Positions 1-8,882 of a stretch of 64,000 nt of DNA are shown piece after piece. Where the stretch lies: contig NZ_JAKCMI010000041.1 in NCBI RefSeq assembly GCF_021412585.1, positions 300,848 to 364,847 of the forward strand, read 5' to 3'. Source of the stretch: Halomonas alkalisoli (lineage in GTDB: Bacteria; Pseudomonadota; Gammaproteobacteria; Pseudomonadales; Halomonadaceae). Each line of letters begins with the position of its first letter. Positions within the stretch are counted from its first letter, which is position 1. Position numbers and translations under genes: made by a program. Below the pieces are notes generated by a model, which had not been told where the DNA came from, did not search any database, and saw nothing but the letters and a program-made list of their open reading frames with translations.

Positions 1-294
1 ATCCTGGCGGCTCTGGCGTAGCAGAGCGCGGCTACGGTCATAGCGAGCCAGGCCGATCCGCAGGTCATGGTTGGCACCCAGGGCATCCTCCACCAACTGG
101 GTCAACAGCGGGTCCTCGAAGCGCTGCCAGAATTCGACCTCGACCGGCTCGGCGGTGACAAGCCCCGGTTCGGCACGCGCCAGCGCCTGCGGTGCCGGCA
201 GCTCCGGTGTGCGGTAGTCGGGACCCACCGCGCAGGCGGCCAGCACGAGAGTGAGCGGCAACAGCAGCAGGTTGCGCAGGGTCGGGTTATGCAT
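1..294 (-). CDS. RND efflux outer-membrane factor lipoprotein (NodT/OprM family), partial
   Basis: This is the outer-membrane channel of a tripartite RND exporter; the N-terminal 98 codons are present and the rest runs off the window edge. The signal sequence ends in a lipobox (L-A-A-C, Cys21), so a lipid-anchored mature protein is expected. After it comes VGPDYRTPELP, the typical start of NodT-family factors, then the first helical segment (FWQRFEDPLL, DLRIGLARYD). The start ATG overlaps the stop of the permease gene by 8 bp, which indicates translational coupling as the third gene of the adaptor-permease-channel operon. The substrate cannot be told from this part. Confidence 0.93.
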   Translation of the reverse strand, partial: MHNPTLRNLLLLPLTLVLAACAVGPDYRTPELPAPQALARAEPGLVTAEPVEVEFWQRFEDPLLTQLVEDALGANHDLRIGLARYDRSRALLRQSRQD

Positions 295-3200
295 GGGAGG
301 AGCCCTCCGTGGACAGCGCTTCAAGGGGCTGGGCCTCCCCGCGCGACACCAGCTTGCGCAGGGCGACGTAGAACACCGGGGTCAGGAACAGGCCGAACAG
401 GGTCACGCCGATCATGCCGGCGAATACCGCCGTGCCCAGCGCCTGGCGCACCTCGGCGCCGGCGCCGCCGGCCAGCATCAACGGCACCACTGCCGCGGTG
501 AAGGTGATCGAGGTCATGATGATCGGCCGCAGGCGCAGGCGGCAGGCTTCCAGGGCCGCCTCGACGATGCCCCGGCCTTGCATCTCCAGCTCCCGGGCGA
601 ACTCGACGATCAGGATGGCGTTCTTGCACGCCAGGCCGATCAACACCACCAGGCCCACCTGGACGAAGATGTTGTTGTCGCCGCCGGTCAGCTTCACCCC
701 GATCAGCGCCGAGAGCATGCACATCGGCACGATCAGGATCACCGCCAGCGGCAGCGTCCAGCTCTCGTAGAGCGCGGCCAGCGCCAGGAACACCAGCAGG
801 ATGGCGAGCGGGAACACCACCAGCGCCGCCCCGCCCTGGTTGACCTGCTGGTAGCTCAGGTCGGTCCACTCGAAGGACATGCCCGCCGGCAGCACTGCCG
901 GGGCGAGCTGCTCGACCACCTCGATCGCCTGGCTCGACGACAGCATCCGTGGGTCGGCCTCGCCCATCAGGTCCGCCGCCGGGTAGCCGTTGTAACGGAT
1001 CACCGGGTCGGGGCCGAAGGTCTGGTCGACCCGGATCATGCTGCCGATGGGCACCATCTCGCCGTAGGCGTTGCGGGTGCGCAGGCGCTCGATGTTCTCC
1101 ACGTCCATGCGGTAGTCGCCGTCGGCCTGGGCCATCACCTGCCAGGTGCGACCGAAGCGGTTGAAGTCGTTGACGTAGACCGAGCCGAGGTAGACCTGCA
1201 ACGTCTCGAACAGGTCGGTCAGCGCCACGCCCTGGGTCTTGGCCTTGACCCGGTCGACATGCAAGTCGAGCTGCGGCACGTTGGACTGGTAGGAGGTGAT
1301 CGGGTAGCCCATGCCCGGTGCCTGCATCAGCGCGCCGCTGAAGCCATCGACGGCCTGCTGCAGTTCGCCGTAGCCCAGCCCGGCGCGATCCTGGATGAAC
1401 AGCGAGAAGCCCGACCCCGAGCCGATGCCGAGGATGGCCGGCGGGGTGAAGGCGAAGCTGAACGCCTCCTGCAGGGTACCGAGCTTGCCATTGAGTTCGG
1501 CGACGATCTCATCGGCGCTGCGCGAGCGCGATTCGAACGGATCGAGGCCGAAGAACACCGTGCCGGTGTTGGGCGTGTTGGTGAACTGCAGCGGATTGAG
1601 CCCGGGGAAGGCCACCGCCGAACTCACGCCTTCGGTTTCCAGCGCCAGGTCGGTCATGCGCCGAATCACCGCCTCGGTGCGGTCGAGGGAAGCGCCTTCC
1701 GGCAGCTTGGCCCCGCCAATCAGGTACATCTTGTCCTGGGTGGGGATGAACCCGCCCGGCACCATCTGGAACATCACGCCGGTGCCCGCCAGCAACAGCG
1801 CATAGACGGCGAACACCGCGCCGCGCCGGCGCAGGCTGCGCGCCACACCGCCCTGGTAGCCCTTGGAGCTGGCATTGAAGAAGCGGTTGAAGGGGCGGAA
1901 CAGCCAGCCGAACAGGAAGTCGATCAGCCGTGACAGCCGATCCTTTGGCGCATCGTGGGGCTTGAGCAGCAGCGCGGCGAGCGCCGGCGACAGCGTCAGC
2001 GAGTTGATTGCCGAGATCACCGTGGAGATGGCGATGGTCACCGCGAACTGGCGATAGAACTGGCCGGTGACGCCTTCGAGGAAGGCCATCGGCACGAATA
2101 CCGCGCATAGCACCACCGAGATGGCAATGATCGGCCCGCTCACCTCGCGCATGGCCTGGTGAGCCGCCGCCAGCGGGGCGAGCCCCTCCTCGATGTTGCG
2201 CTCGACGTTCTCCACCACCACGATGGCGTCGTCGACCACGATGCCGATGGCCAGCACCAGGCCGAACAGGGTCAGGGTATTGATCGAGAAACCCAGCAGG
2301 TGGAGCACGGCGAAGGTGCCGACGATCGACACCGGTACCGCCAGCAGCGGAATCACCGAGGCGCGCCAGGTCTGCAGGAACAGCGTCACCACCAGTACCA
2401 CCAGCAGCACCGCCTCGAGCAGGGTCTTGATCACCGACTTGATCGAGTCGCGCACGAACACCGTGGGGTCGTAGACGATGGTGTGCTCCACGCCCTCGGG
2501 GAAACGCGCCGACAACTCGTCCATCTTCTCGCGCACCGCATCGGAGAGTGCGATGGCGTTGGAGCCGGGGGCCTGGAAGATACCGATGGCCACCGCCTGC
2601 TGGTTGTCGAGCAGCGCACGCAGCGAATACTCGGCGGCGCCGAGCTCGATACGTGCCACGTCCGAAAGGTAGGTGATCTGGCCATCGCTGCCGGCCCTGA
2701 CCACGATGTCGCCAAACTCTTCCTCGGTGGTCAGGCGCCCCTGGGCATTGATCGAGATGAGGAAGTCCGATGTGGTCGGTGTCGGCGGCGCACCGAGCTG
2801 GCCGGCCGAGACCTGCACGTTCTGCTCGCGGATCGCGGCGATGATGTCGCCGGCGGTGAGCCCGCGGGCGGCGGCACGGTCAGGGTCGATCCATACCCGC
2901 ATGGCGTAGTCCCCGGCGCCGAACAGCATCGCCTGGCCCACCCCGGGCAGCCGCGCCAGCTCGTCACGCACGTGCAGCGCCGCGTAGTTGCGCAGGTAAG
3001 TGCTGTCGTAGCGTCCGTCGGGCGATATCAGCTGCGGCACCATGGTCAGGTCGGGCGACTGCTTGTCGGTGGTCACACCCTGGCGGCGCACCGCTTCGGG
3101 CAGCCTCGCCAGCGCCTGGCTGACCCGGTTCTGTACCTGGACCTGGGCCTCGTCGGGGTCGGTACCGGGGCGGAAGGTCAGCGTCATCGCCAGCACCCCG

Positions 3201-3460
3201 TCGGAGCCGGCCACCGACTTCATGTACATCAGGTTCTCGACCCCGGTGATCGCCTCCTCCAGTGGCGTAGCCACCGTGTCGGCAATCTCGCTGGGGTTGG
3301 CACCGGGATAGATGGCGCGCACCTGCACCGTCGGCGGCACCACGTCGGGGTATTCGCTGACCGGCAACAGCGGGATGGTGATGGCGCCGGCAATGAAAAT
3401 CAGGATCGACAGCACCGCGGCAAAGATCGGCCGGTCGACGAAGAACTTGGCGAAATTCAT
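287..3460 (-). CDS. RND multidrug efflux permease (HAE1/AcrB-MexF type)
   Basis: Inner-membrane proton-driven pump, 1057 residues, the usual length for AcrB/MexB/MexF proteins. The start MNFAKFFVDRPIFA is the canonical HAE1 N-terminus and is preceded by GGGAGG; a longer in-frame extension upstream was not used because it lacks these features. The transmembrane-4 proton relay aspartates are visible in GIVVDDAIVVVEN, and the porter and docking domains repeat in the two halves as expected (DPDEAQVQVQNR in the first). The gene lies 86 bp after the adaptor gene and overlaps the channel gene. Sequence style resembles MexF-like pumps that export amphiphilic drugs, but substrates are inferred only. 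Confidence 0.97.
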   Translation of the reverse strand: MNFAKFFVDRPIFAAVLSILIFIAGAITIPLLPVSEYPDVVPPTVQVRAIYPGANPSEIADTVATPLEEAITGVENLMYMKSVAGSDGVLAMTLTFRPGTDPDEAQVQVQNRVSQALARLPEAVRRQGVTTDKQSPDLTMVPQLISPDGRYDSTYLRNYAALHVRDELARLPGVGQAMLFGAGDYAMRVWIDPDRAAARGLTAGDIIAAIREQNVQVSAGQLGAPPTPTTSDFLISINAQGRLTTEEEFGDIVVRAGSDGQITYLSDVARIELGAAEYSLRALLDNQQAVAIGIFQAPGSNAIALSDAVREKMDELSARFPEGVEHTIVYDPTVFVRDSIKSVIKTLLEAVLLVVLVVTLFLQTWRASVIPLLAVPVSIVGTFAVLHLLGFSINTLTLFGLVLAIGIVVDDAIVVVENVERNIEEGLAPLAAAHQAMREVSGPIIAISVVLCAVFVPMAFLEGVTGQFYRQFAVTIAISTVISAINSLTLSPALAALLLKPHDAPKDRLSRLIDFLFGWLFRPFNRFFNASSKGYQGGVARSLRRRGAVFAVYALLLAGTGVMFQMVPGGFIPTQDKMYLIGGAKLPEGASLDRTEAVIRRMTDLALETEGVSSAVAFPGLNPLQFTNTPNTGTVFFGLDPFESRSRSADEIVAELNGKLGTLQEAFSFAFTPPAILGIGSGSGFSLFIQDRAGLGYGELQQAVDGFSGALMQAPGMGYPITSYQSNVPQLDLHVDRVKAKTQGVALTDLFETLQVYLGSVYVNDFNRFGRTWQVMAQADGDYRMDVENIERLRTRNAYGEMVPIGSMIRVDQTFGPDPVIRYNGYPAADLMGEADPRMLSSSQAIEVVEQLAPAVLPAGMSFEWTDLSYQQVNQGGAALVVFPLAILLVFLALAALYESWTLPLAVILIVPMCMLSALIGVKLTGGDNNIFVQVGLVVLIGLACKNAILIVEFARELEMQGRGIVEAALEACRLRLRPIIMTSITFTAAVVPLMLAGGAGAEVRQALGTAVFAGMIGVTLFGLFLTPVFYVALRKLVSRGEAQPLEALSTEGSSHA

Positions 3461-3546
3461 GACAAGACTCCCTCCCGGGGCGGGCAAGTCGCCCGTCCCA
3501 AACATGTCATTCAGGGGATTATGGTTATTGCTGGAGTCGTGAAGGC

Positions 3547-4758
3547 TCAGCGCATGGCGGCGTACTCACCGGCTGTCGCGCCCGAGCCGCGCATGTCCAC
3601 GCTCTCTGCCGCCACGGGCATGCCCGGGAAGAAGATCCGCTGGGCACCGCTCACCACCACTTGGTCCGTCGGCTCGAGCCCCGCTGTCACTACCCGCAGG
3701 CCGTCGATCATGCGGCCGAGCTGCACGTCGCGACGCATGGCCCGACCCTCGCCGTCGACCACGTAGACATACTTGCGATCCTGGTCGGTGAGCACCGCCT
3801 TGTCGTCGATCAGCAGGCTGTTCTCGGCACTTCCCGCCAGCAGTTGAACGCGTGCATACATGCCCGGGGCGAAGCGCCCCTCGCTGTTCTCAAGCACGGC
3901 ACGGGTCAGGATGGTGCCGGCCTCGGCATCGAGGTGGTTGTCGACGAAGTCGACCTCACCGCGGTAGGGGTAGCCCTCGTCATTGGCCAGGCCGACGCGT
4001 ACCGGGAAGCTCGATCCGCGAAAGTTCTCGCGTTCGCCGTTGCGCGACATGGCCTCATAGCGCAGATAGGCCCGCTCGTCGCTGTGGAAATGCACGTGGA
4101 CCCGATCCAGGGCAACGATGCGGGTCAACGGCGTGGCCTCGGAAACGAGGTTGCCCGGTGTGACCATCGCCCGCCCTGTACGCCCGCCGATGGGGGCGCG
4201 GACCTCGGTGAACTCCATGTTGAGCCTGGCCGTCTCGGCGCTGGCCTGGGCGGCCAGGATGTCGGCCTCCGCCGTGGCGGCCGCAGAGCGCCGCTGGTCC
4301 AGCTCCTCGCGCGAGATCGAACGACTCTGCGCCAGCGCCTCGGCCCGGGCGGCCTCGCTGCGTGCCAGTTCGGCCCGGGCTCGGGCCCGCTGCAATTCGG
4401 CCTCGGCCCGCTCCAGCTCGGCGCGATAAGGGCGCGGGTCGATGGTGAACAGTACGTCCCCCTTCTCGACCTCCTGGCCTTCGGTGTAGTGGATGCTATC
4501 GATGTAGCCCGATACGCGGGGTCGCAGGTCGACCGTTTCCACCGCCTCGATTCGGCCGGTGAATTCGTCCCACAGCTCCACGTTCTCGACCAGCACCTGG
4601 GCCACGCTGACCTGGGGCGGCGGCGGCCCCTGCTCGGCGCCGTCCTGGGTATCGGCCTGGCTTTCGCACCCCGTCAGCATGAAGAGTCCGGCGACCATGG
4701 CGATAACCATGAGCGTTTGCCGACTCCCTCGACTCCCGAACATCTTGTGGACGTTCAT
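3547..4758 (-). CDS. RND efflux periplasmic adaptor (membrane fusion protein)
   Basis: Periplasmic adaptor that joins the RND permease to the outer-membrane factor; 403 residues, normal for AcrA/MexE. It is a lipoprotein (L-T-G-C, Cys31). The order seen is: lipoyl half (VDLRPRVSGYI), a long alpha-helical hairpin rich in Glu, Ala and Arg (ELERAEAELQRARARAEL), the second lipoyl half with the common phrase EVRAPIGGRTGRA, then beta-barrel and membrane-proximal domains. The start is supported by a GGAG ribosome site. It is the first gene of the operon, so the promoter should lie in the AT-rich region up to about 5050, which also holds a palindrome next to the divergent LysR gene. Confidence 0.96.
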   Translation of the reverse strand: MNVHKMFGSRGSRQTLMVIAMVAGLFMLTGCESQADTQDGAEQGPPPPQVSVAQVLVENVELWDEFTGRIEAVETVDLRPRVSGYIDSIHYTEGQEVEKGDVLFTIDPRPYRAELERAEAELQRARARAELARSEAARAEALAQSRSISREELDQRRSAAATAEADILAAQASAETARLNMEFTEVRAPIGGRTGRAMVTPGNLVSEATPLTRIVALDRVHVHFHSDERAYLRYEAMSRNGERENFRGSSFPVRVGLANDEGYPYRGEVDFVDNHLDAEAGTILTRAVLENSEGRFAPGMYARVQLLAGSAENSLLIDDKAVLTDQDRKYVYVVDGEGRAMRRDVQLGRMIDGLRVVTAGLEPTDQVVVSGAQRIFFPGMPVAAESVDMRGSGATAGEYAAMR

Positions 4759-4964
4759 TGTTTCTTTTCTCCCAATACCAAGTAGCAGTTTGCATGTCGT
4801 GTAACCGCGACCGGCAGGCTTTCGCCAAGATTCCGTTTTTCTTAACTCTTTTATCTGACGTTATTAATATCGTTCGACGGCGTAATTAATCGACAACGAA
4901 AAATTTTCCGAACGCCACGATATAGTGTTACCGGTCACTTGATTAGTCGGGCCGACAGGGAAAT

Positions 4965-4986
4965 ACTGTCCCGTTGACGGGACAGT
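4965..4986. promoter_or_regulatory. 22-bp perfect palindrome between the RND operon and its divergent LysR gene
   Basis: Arms ACTGTCCCGT and ACGGGACAGT (10 bp, no mismatch) are separated by TG. The site lies about 75 bp upstream of the LysR start and about 205 bp upstream of the adaptor start. LysR proteins bind dyad sites, usually T-N11-A; this one reads T-N12-A in its core. It is most likely the operator through which the LysR protein controls itself, the pump operon, or both. The rest of the roughly 300-bp gap is AT-rich (4850-4930), as expected for divergent promoters. Confidence 0.6.
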
Positions 4987-5061
4987 CACCGTGCAGCCGT
5001 TCTCGTCTTTCTTCCCGCAGTGTTTCCCCTGACATTGCATGCACGGCACAGGACAATGACC

Positions 5062-6036
5062 ATGCTGCAGGACCTCAACGACGCCCTGATCTTTGCCAAG
5101 GTCGTCGAACAGGGCAGCTTCAGCGCCGCTGCCAAGCAACTTCGTCTCGGAAAGACGACGGTCAGTCGCAAGGTACAGGACCTGGAGCGACGCCTCGGTG
5201 CCCGGCTGCTCAACCGCACCACGCGTAACCTGAGCCTGACCGAGGCTGGCGCCATCTACTTCGACTACTGCAACCGCATCTCCCGCGACTTGGGCGAGGC
5301 GGAAAAGGCCGTGCACCACCTCGAGGAGAGCCCCCGCGGCTGGCTGCGGGTTACCGCGCCCTTCACCATGTGCACCGAGTTCACCTCGGTACTGATACGG
5401 GATTTCCGCCAACTGCATCCCCAGGTGCGCATCGAACTGGTGCTCTCCAACGAGCGCCTCGACCTGGTCGCCAACCAGATCGACGTGGCACTGCGGGTCG
5501 GCCCCCTACCGGACTCCAGCCTGGTGGCACGCCCCCTGGCCCGCTTCCGCTCGTTCGTCTATGCCAGCGAAACCTACCTCGCTCGACATGGCGAACCTCG
5601 CACGCCATCGGACCTGGCCTCTCACCCGGTGCTGGCCAAGGCCATGGACCAACGCGGCCAACGCTACGTCTGGCAGTTGCACAACAGCGCGAGCCAGGAG
5701 TCCGTCGAGGTCGACGTCGACCCGGTGGCCATCGCCAACGATCCCTTTGCCCTGCGTGGACTGCTGGAAGATGGGCAAGGCATCATGCTGGCCAACGAGT
5801 TCGTCGTCTGTCTCAGCGCGGAGACCACGCGCCCACGGCGCATCCTGGAAGGCTGGGAGGGCCCTGTGGTCGAAATGCACGCCGTCTTTCCCGGCGGCAG
5901 CCTGGTCTCGCCCAAGGTGCGGACCTTCGTCGACTTCGTCGTCGAGCGCATGCGGATCGAGAGCCTGTCGGCGCCCGAGCTATGGCAGCCAGCAGCCCCC
6001 GCCGCTATTGCCGAGGCACTCGACGAGCCCGCGTGA
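5062..6036 (+). CDS. LysR-family transcriptional regulator, divergent from RND operon
   Basis: DNA-binding regulator of 324 residues with an N-terminal winged helix-turn-helix (FAKVVEQGSFSAAAKQL, GKTTVSRKVQDLERRLG) and a type-2 periplasmic-binding-like effector domain. It belongs to the large DmlR/CrgA-like LysR branch. The ATG at 5062 was chosen because AGGA at 5050-5053 is 8 nt upstream; an in-frame ATG at 5056 would sit only 2 nt from it. Divergent placement next to the efflux operon strongly suggests that it regulates the pump, as MexT does for mexEF-oprN, but activation or repression cannot be read from the sequence. Confidence 0.92.
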   Translation: MLQDLNDALIFAKVVEQGSFSAAAKQLRLGKTTVSRKVQDLERRLGARLLNRTTRNLSLTEAGAIYFDYCNRISRDLGEAEKAVHHLEESPRGWLRVTAPFTMCTEFTSVLIRDFRQLHPQVRIELVLSNERLDLVANQIDVALRVGPLPDSSLVARPLARFRSFVYASETYLARHGEPRTPSDLASHPVLAKAMDQRGQRYVWQLHNSASQESVEVDVDPVAIANDPFALRGLLEDGQGIMLANEFVVCLSAETTRPRRILEGWEGPVVEMHAVFPGGSLVSPKVRTFVDFVVERMRIESLSAPELWQPAAPAAIAEALDEPA

Positions 6037-6055
6037 CGCCCCGGCCCCCCATTCA

Positions 6056-6502
6056 TCAGGCCAGGGCCCTCACCGGACGCAGTCCCATGGACTCTTCCGG
6101 CAATACCGCTTCGGCCTCGATCTCGATCAGCCATTCCGGCTCGGAAAGTCCACTCACGATCACCCACGACGTCGCCGGCGGCGACTTGGGGAAGCGCGCA
6201 AGCAGCGCCCGCATCACGCCCTCCTGATCGTAGCGGGCGGGCTCGGCGATATAGATCCGCATCATCACCACGTCCGACAGATCGCCGCCCAAGGTGCCTA
6301 GAATCGCCGCTACGTTGTCCAGTGCGGCGAAGGCCTGACCCTCGAGATCGGGCCCGACCAGACATTCATGGGCATCGACGCCAACCTGTCCCGAGAGATG
6401 AACCCGATAGCCTCCCTTGACCATGACGGCCTGGCTGAAGCCGTACTGCAGCGTATTCGGCACACCCCGCGGATTGATGACCTCCCTCTCCACGCCTTTC
6501 AT
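6056..6502 (-). CDS. RidA/YjgF-family enamine-imine deaminase-like protein
   Basis: Small cytosolic protein of 148 residues with the Rid fold. The family hydrolyses reactive enamine/imine intermediates made by PLP enzymes, or plays related roles in catabolic pathways. Visible family features are VHLSGQVGVDAH, QAFAALDNVAAILGTLGGDLSDVV and the C-terminal EIEAEAVLP. It is longer than RidA proper (about 128 residues), and the usual catalytic Arg-containing strand reads VMMRIYIAE, so membership of a Rid subfamily other than RidA is possible. A strong AAGGAGGGG ribosome site precedes the ATG. It is convergent with the LysR gene and downstream of the ABC gene. Confidence 0.9.
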   Translation of the reverse strand: MKGVEREVINPRGVPNTLQYGFSQAVMVKGGYRVHLSGQVGVDAHECLVGPDLEGQAFAALDNVAAILGTLGGDLSDVVMMRIYIAEPARYDQEGVMRALLARFPKSPPATSWVIVSGLSEPEWLIEIEAEAVLPEESMGLRPVRALA

Positions 6503-6536
6503 GTTTCCCCTCCTTCTGCCATGGGTTGCACTTGCT

Positions 6537-8441
6537 TCAGGATTCCACGCCTAGCGGCCTGCCGTGGTGTTGCTCTGCCTCAGCGTCGATGTCCAGCCCC
6601 AGGAAGCCGCCGGACTGGCGGCGCCAAAGCGCGGCGTAGAGACCATCGCGGGCCAGCAGTTCCTGATGGGTCCCACTCTCGACGATCCGACCCTCGTCGA
6701 TTACCACTAGTCGATCGAGCATGGCGATGGTCGACAGCCGATGGGCGATGGCAATCACCGTCTTGCCCTCCATCAAGGTGTAGAGCTGCTCCTGGATCGC
6801 CGCTTCGACCTCGGAATCGAGCGCCGACGTGGCCTCATCGAGCACCAGGATCGGCGCGTTCTTGAGCAGAACCCGAGCAATGGCGATACGCTGGCGCTGG
6901 CCACCGGAAAGCTTGACGCCGCGCTCTCCCACATGTGCGTCCAGGCCGCGACGCCCCTTGAGATCCACCAGATCGTTGATGAAGCTATCGGCATGGGCAC
7001 GACGCACCGCCTCCTCGACCTGCACCTCCGTGGCATGGGGGCTGCCGTATCGGATGTTGTCGCGTACCGAGCGGTGCAGCAGCGAGGTGTCCTGGGTGAC
7101 CATGCCGATCTGGCGTCGCAGCGATTCCTGGGTGACCTCGGCGATGTCCTGGCCATCGATCAGGATGCGGCCACCCTCCAGGTCGTAGAAGCGCAGCAGC
7201 AGATTGGCCAGGGTCGACTTGCCCGCCCCGGAGCGGCCGATGACGCCAACTCGCTCACCGGGAGCAATGGTCAGGCTCATGCCATCGAAGACCCGGATAC
7301 CTTCACCATCGGGACGCTCATAGCCGAACTGCAGCGCATCGAAGTGGATCTCCCCACGTGGCACGCTGAGCGAGGCGGCGCCGGGCAAGTCCCTCACCGC
7401 CGGCTCCCGGGCGATGGTGTTGATACCGTCCTGCACCGTGCCGATATTCTCGAACAGGCCGGCCACCTCCCACAGGATCCAGTCGGACATGAAGCGAATT
7501 CGCATCACCAGGGCAATGGCCACGGCGATGGCACCCAGCGAAATGGCCTGGAAGTACCAGGCACCGATGGCCATGGCCGCGACGCTCGTCAGCAGCAGCG
7601 AGTTGAGCAGCGTCAGGCACACCGACAGCAGCGTTGCCAGGCGCATCTGGCGGTGCACCGTGACCATGAAGCCTTCCATGGCATCGCGGGCATAGGCCTG
7701 CTCGCGCCGGGTATCGGCGAACAGCTTGATGGTCTGGATATTGCTGTAGCTGTCGACGATACGGCCGGTCATGCGGGCGCGGGCATCGGCCTGCTCCATG
7801 GAAACCCGGCGCAGCCGCGGCACGAATATCCACATGATCGCGATGTATCCGGCCAGCCAGGCCACCAGCGGCAGCATCAGCCAGGGCTCGGCATTGCCCA
7901 TCAGCAGCATCGCACCGCCGAAATAGACGACCACATAGACCAGCAGGCCCAGCAGCTTCATTACCGTCTCGCGGATGGCAAGCGCCGTCTGCATCACCTT
8001 CTGCGAGACTCGTCCGGCAAACTCGTCCTGGTAGAACGCCATGCTCTGGCCGAGCATGTGCCGATGCGCCAGCCAGCGTCCGATCATCGGATAGTTGCCG
8101 AAGATCGCCTGATGCGTCAGCAGGGACTGCAGCAATACCAGCAGCGGCAACCCGACCACCACTATTGCCGCCATGGCTCCCAAGCGCCAACCGTATTCGG
8201 CGAAGAACCCCTCCCGCTCGGCACCCGACAGCCAATCCACCAGCTCGCCGAGATAGCTGAAGAACAGCACCTCGGCGGCCGACACCAGTGCCGTGAGCAG
8301 CGACATCAGGATCAGCAGCGGCAGCACCGGCCGCGAAAAGTGCAGGATGAAGGGCAGGAGCCCCCTCGGAGGCGTCTCGGGCTTACCCGCCGGGTAAGGG
8401 TTCACCAGGGTTTCAAAGAAACGGAACATGACATCATCCAT
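6537..8441 (-). CDS. ABC exporter, fused permease and ATPase (MsbA/multidrug type)
   Basis: Half-transporter of 634 residues: six-helix membrane domain (about 30-340) followed by a nucleotide-binding domain with Walker A GRSGAGKST, signature LSGGQ, Walker B ILVLDEATS and the switch histidine in IAIAHRLS. It should work as a homodimer exporting lipophilic compounds. Upstream at 8492-8522 is a promoter with SoxR-box geometry, so I infer induction by redox-cycling agents through the SoxR protein encoded next door. The start is uncertain: ATG 8441 and ATG 8429 are both possible and neither has a good ribosome site. Confidence 0.95.
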   Translation of the reverse strand: MDDVMFRFFETLVNPYPAGKPETPPRGLLPFILHFSRPVLPLLILMSLLTALVSAAEVLFFSYLGELVDWLSGAEREGFFAEYGWRLGAMAAIVVVGLPLLVLLQSLLTHQAIFGNYPMIGRWLAHRHMLGQSMAFYQDEFAGRVSQKVMQTALAIRETVMKLLGLLVYVVVYFGGAMLLMGNAEPWLMLPLVAWLAGYIAIMWIFVPRLRRVSMEQADARARMTGRIVDSYSNIQTIKLFADTRREQAYARDAMEGFMVTVHRQMRLATLLSVCLTLLNSLLLTSVAAMAIGAWYFQAISLGAIAVAIALVMRIRFMSDWILWEVAGLFENIGTVQDGINTIAREPAVRDLPGAASLSVPRGEIHFDALQFGYERPDGEGIRVFDGMSLTIAPGERVGVIGRSGAGKSTLANLLLRFYDLEGGRILIDGQDIAEVTQESLRRQIGMVTQDTSLLHRSVRDNIRYGSPHATEVQVEEAVRRAHADSFINDLVDLKGRRGLDAHVGERGVKLSGGQRQRIAIARVLLKNAPILVLDEATSALDSEVEAAIQEQLYTLMEGKTVIAIAHRLSTIAMLDRLVVIDEGRIVESGTHQELLARDGLYAALWRRQSGGFLGLDIDAEAEQHHGRPLGVES

Positions 8442-8491
8442 CAGCAGGAAATCAGCGGGCCGAGCACTGGGCTCAACCCGGTTCAGCCTGC

Positions 8492-8522
8492 AGGTTAAAA
8501 CCTCAAGCTAAGTAGAGGTCAA
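8492..8522 (-). promoter_or_regulatory. SoxR-type promoter for the ABC exporter
   Basis: On the minus strand there is TTGACC (-35, 8522-8517), a 19-bp spacer and TAACCT (-10, 8497-8492). The long 19-bp spacer is the hallmark of MerR/SoxR-activated promoters. The dyad at 8501-8518 reads CCTCAAGCTAAGTAGAGG and matches the enterobacterial SoxR box CCTCAAGTTAACTTGAGG at 15 of 18 positions. It lies about 50-60 bp upstream of the exporter start and 365 bp from soxR. The match to the geometry of the E. coli soxS promoter is exact. Confidence 0.85.
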
Positions 8523-8742
8523 GATGAAAATCCGGAAAACAACACAGTCATTTGAAGGAAATTTAAAGTAGAGGCCGCCCCGCCACATGGGAAATCAATA
8601 ATCGTCATGGAACCCATCACGAAACCTGATACCAAGAATACTTTGCTTCATGTGAGCTTGTGACAACGCCTGGATTGCTCCTTGCCAACGCCAGCCCCGC
8701 ACGTTAAAACGATGGACGATACGGCTCCTTAAGCAGTGGCAG

Positions 8743-8862
8743 GCAGTCGCTGAACCCGTTGCCATAACCATTCCTGATACAGTCGCAAGAACAGCCGCTA
8801 GAACAGGCGTTAAAGCATTCGTTAAAACAATCGTTACAGCAATCATTACAACAGCGGCCAGG
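8743..8862. repeat. Degenerate 12-bp tandem repeat upstream of soxR
   Basis: About ten phased 12-base units, best preserved from 8779 to 8862: acagtcgcaaga, acagccgctaga, acaggcgttaaa, gcattcgttaaa, acaatcgttaca, gcaatcattaca, acagcggccagg. The earlier unit gcagtcgctgaa (8743) is in phase with them. Because 12 is a multiple of 3, all frames give tetrapeptide repeats, including a Cys-rich one on the minus strand, so ORFs seen here are probably artefacts. It ends 20 bp before the soxR start and so occupies the soxR leader/promoter region. No function can be assigned. Confidence 0.7.
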
Positions 8863-8882
8863 CAATGACCGGAGACACAGCA

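Noticed and set aside
251..3766. Long ORFs on the plus strand antisense to the RND genes
   Set aside because: Gln/His/Arg-rich translations typical of antisense frames of high-GC genes; the minus-strand genes are clear.
4965..4986. LexA box
   Set aside because: CTGT and ACAG are present but separated by 12 rather than 8 bases; neighbours are not SOS genes.
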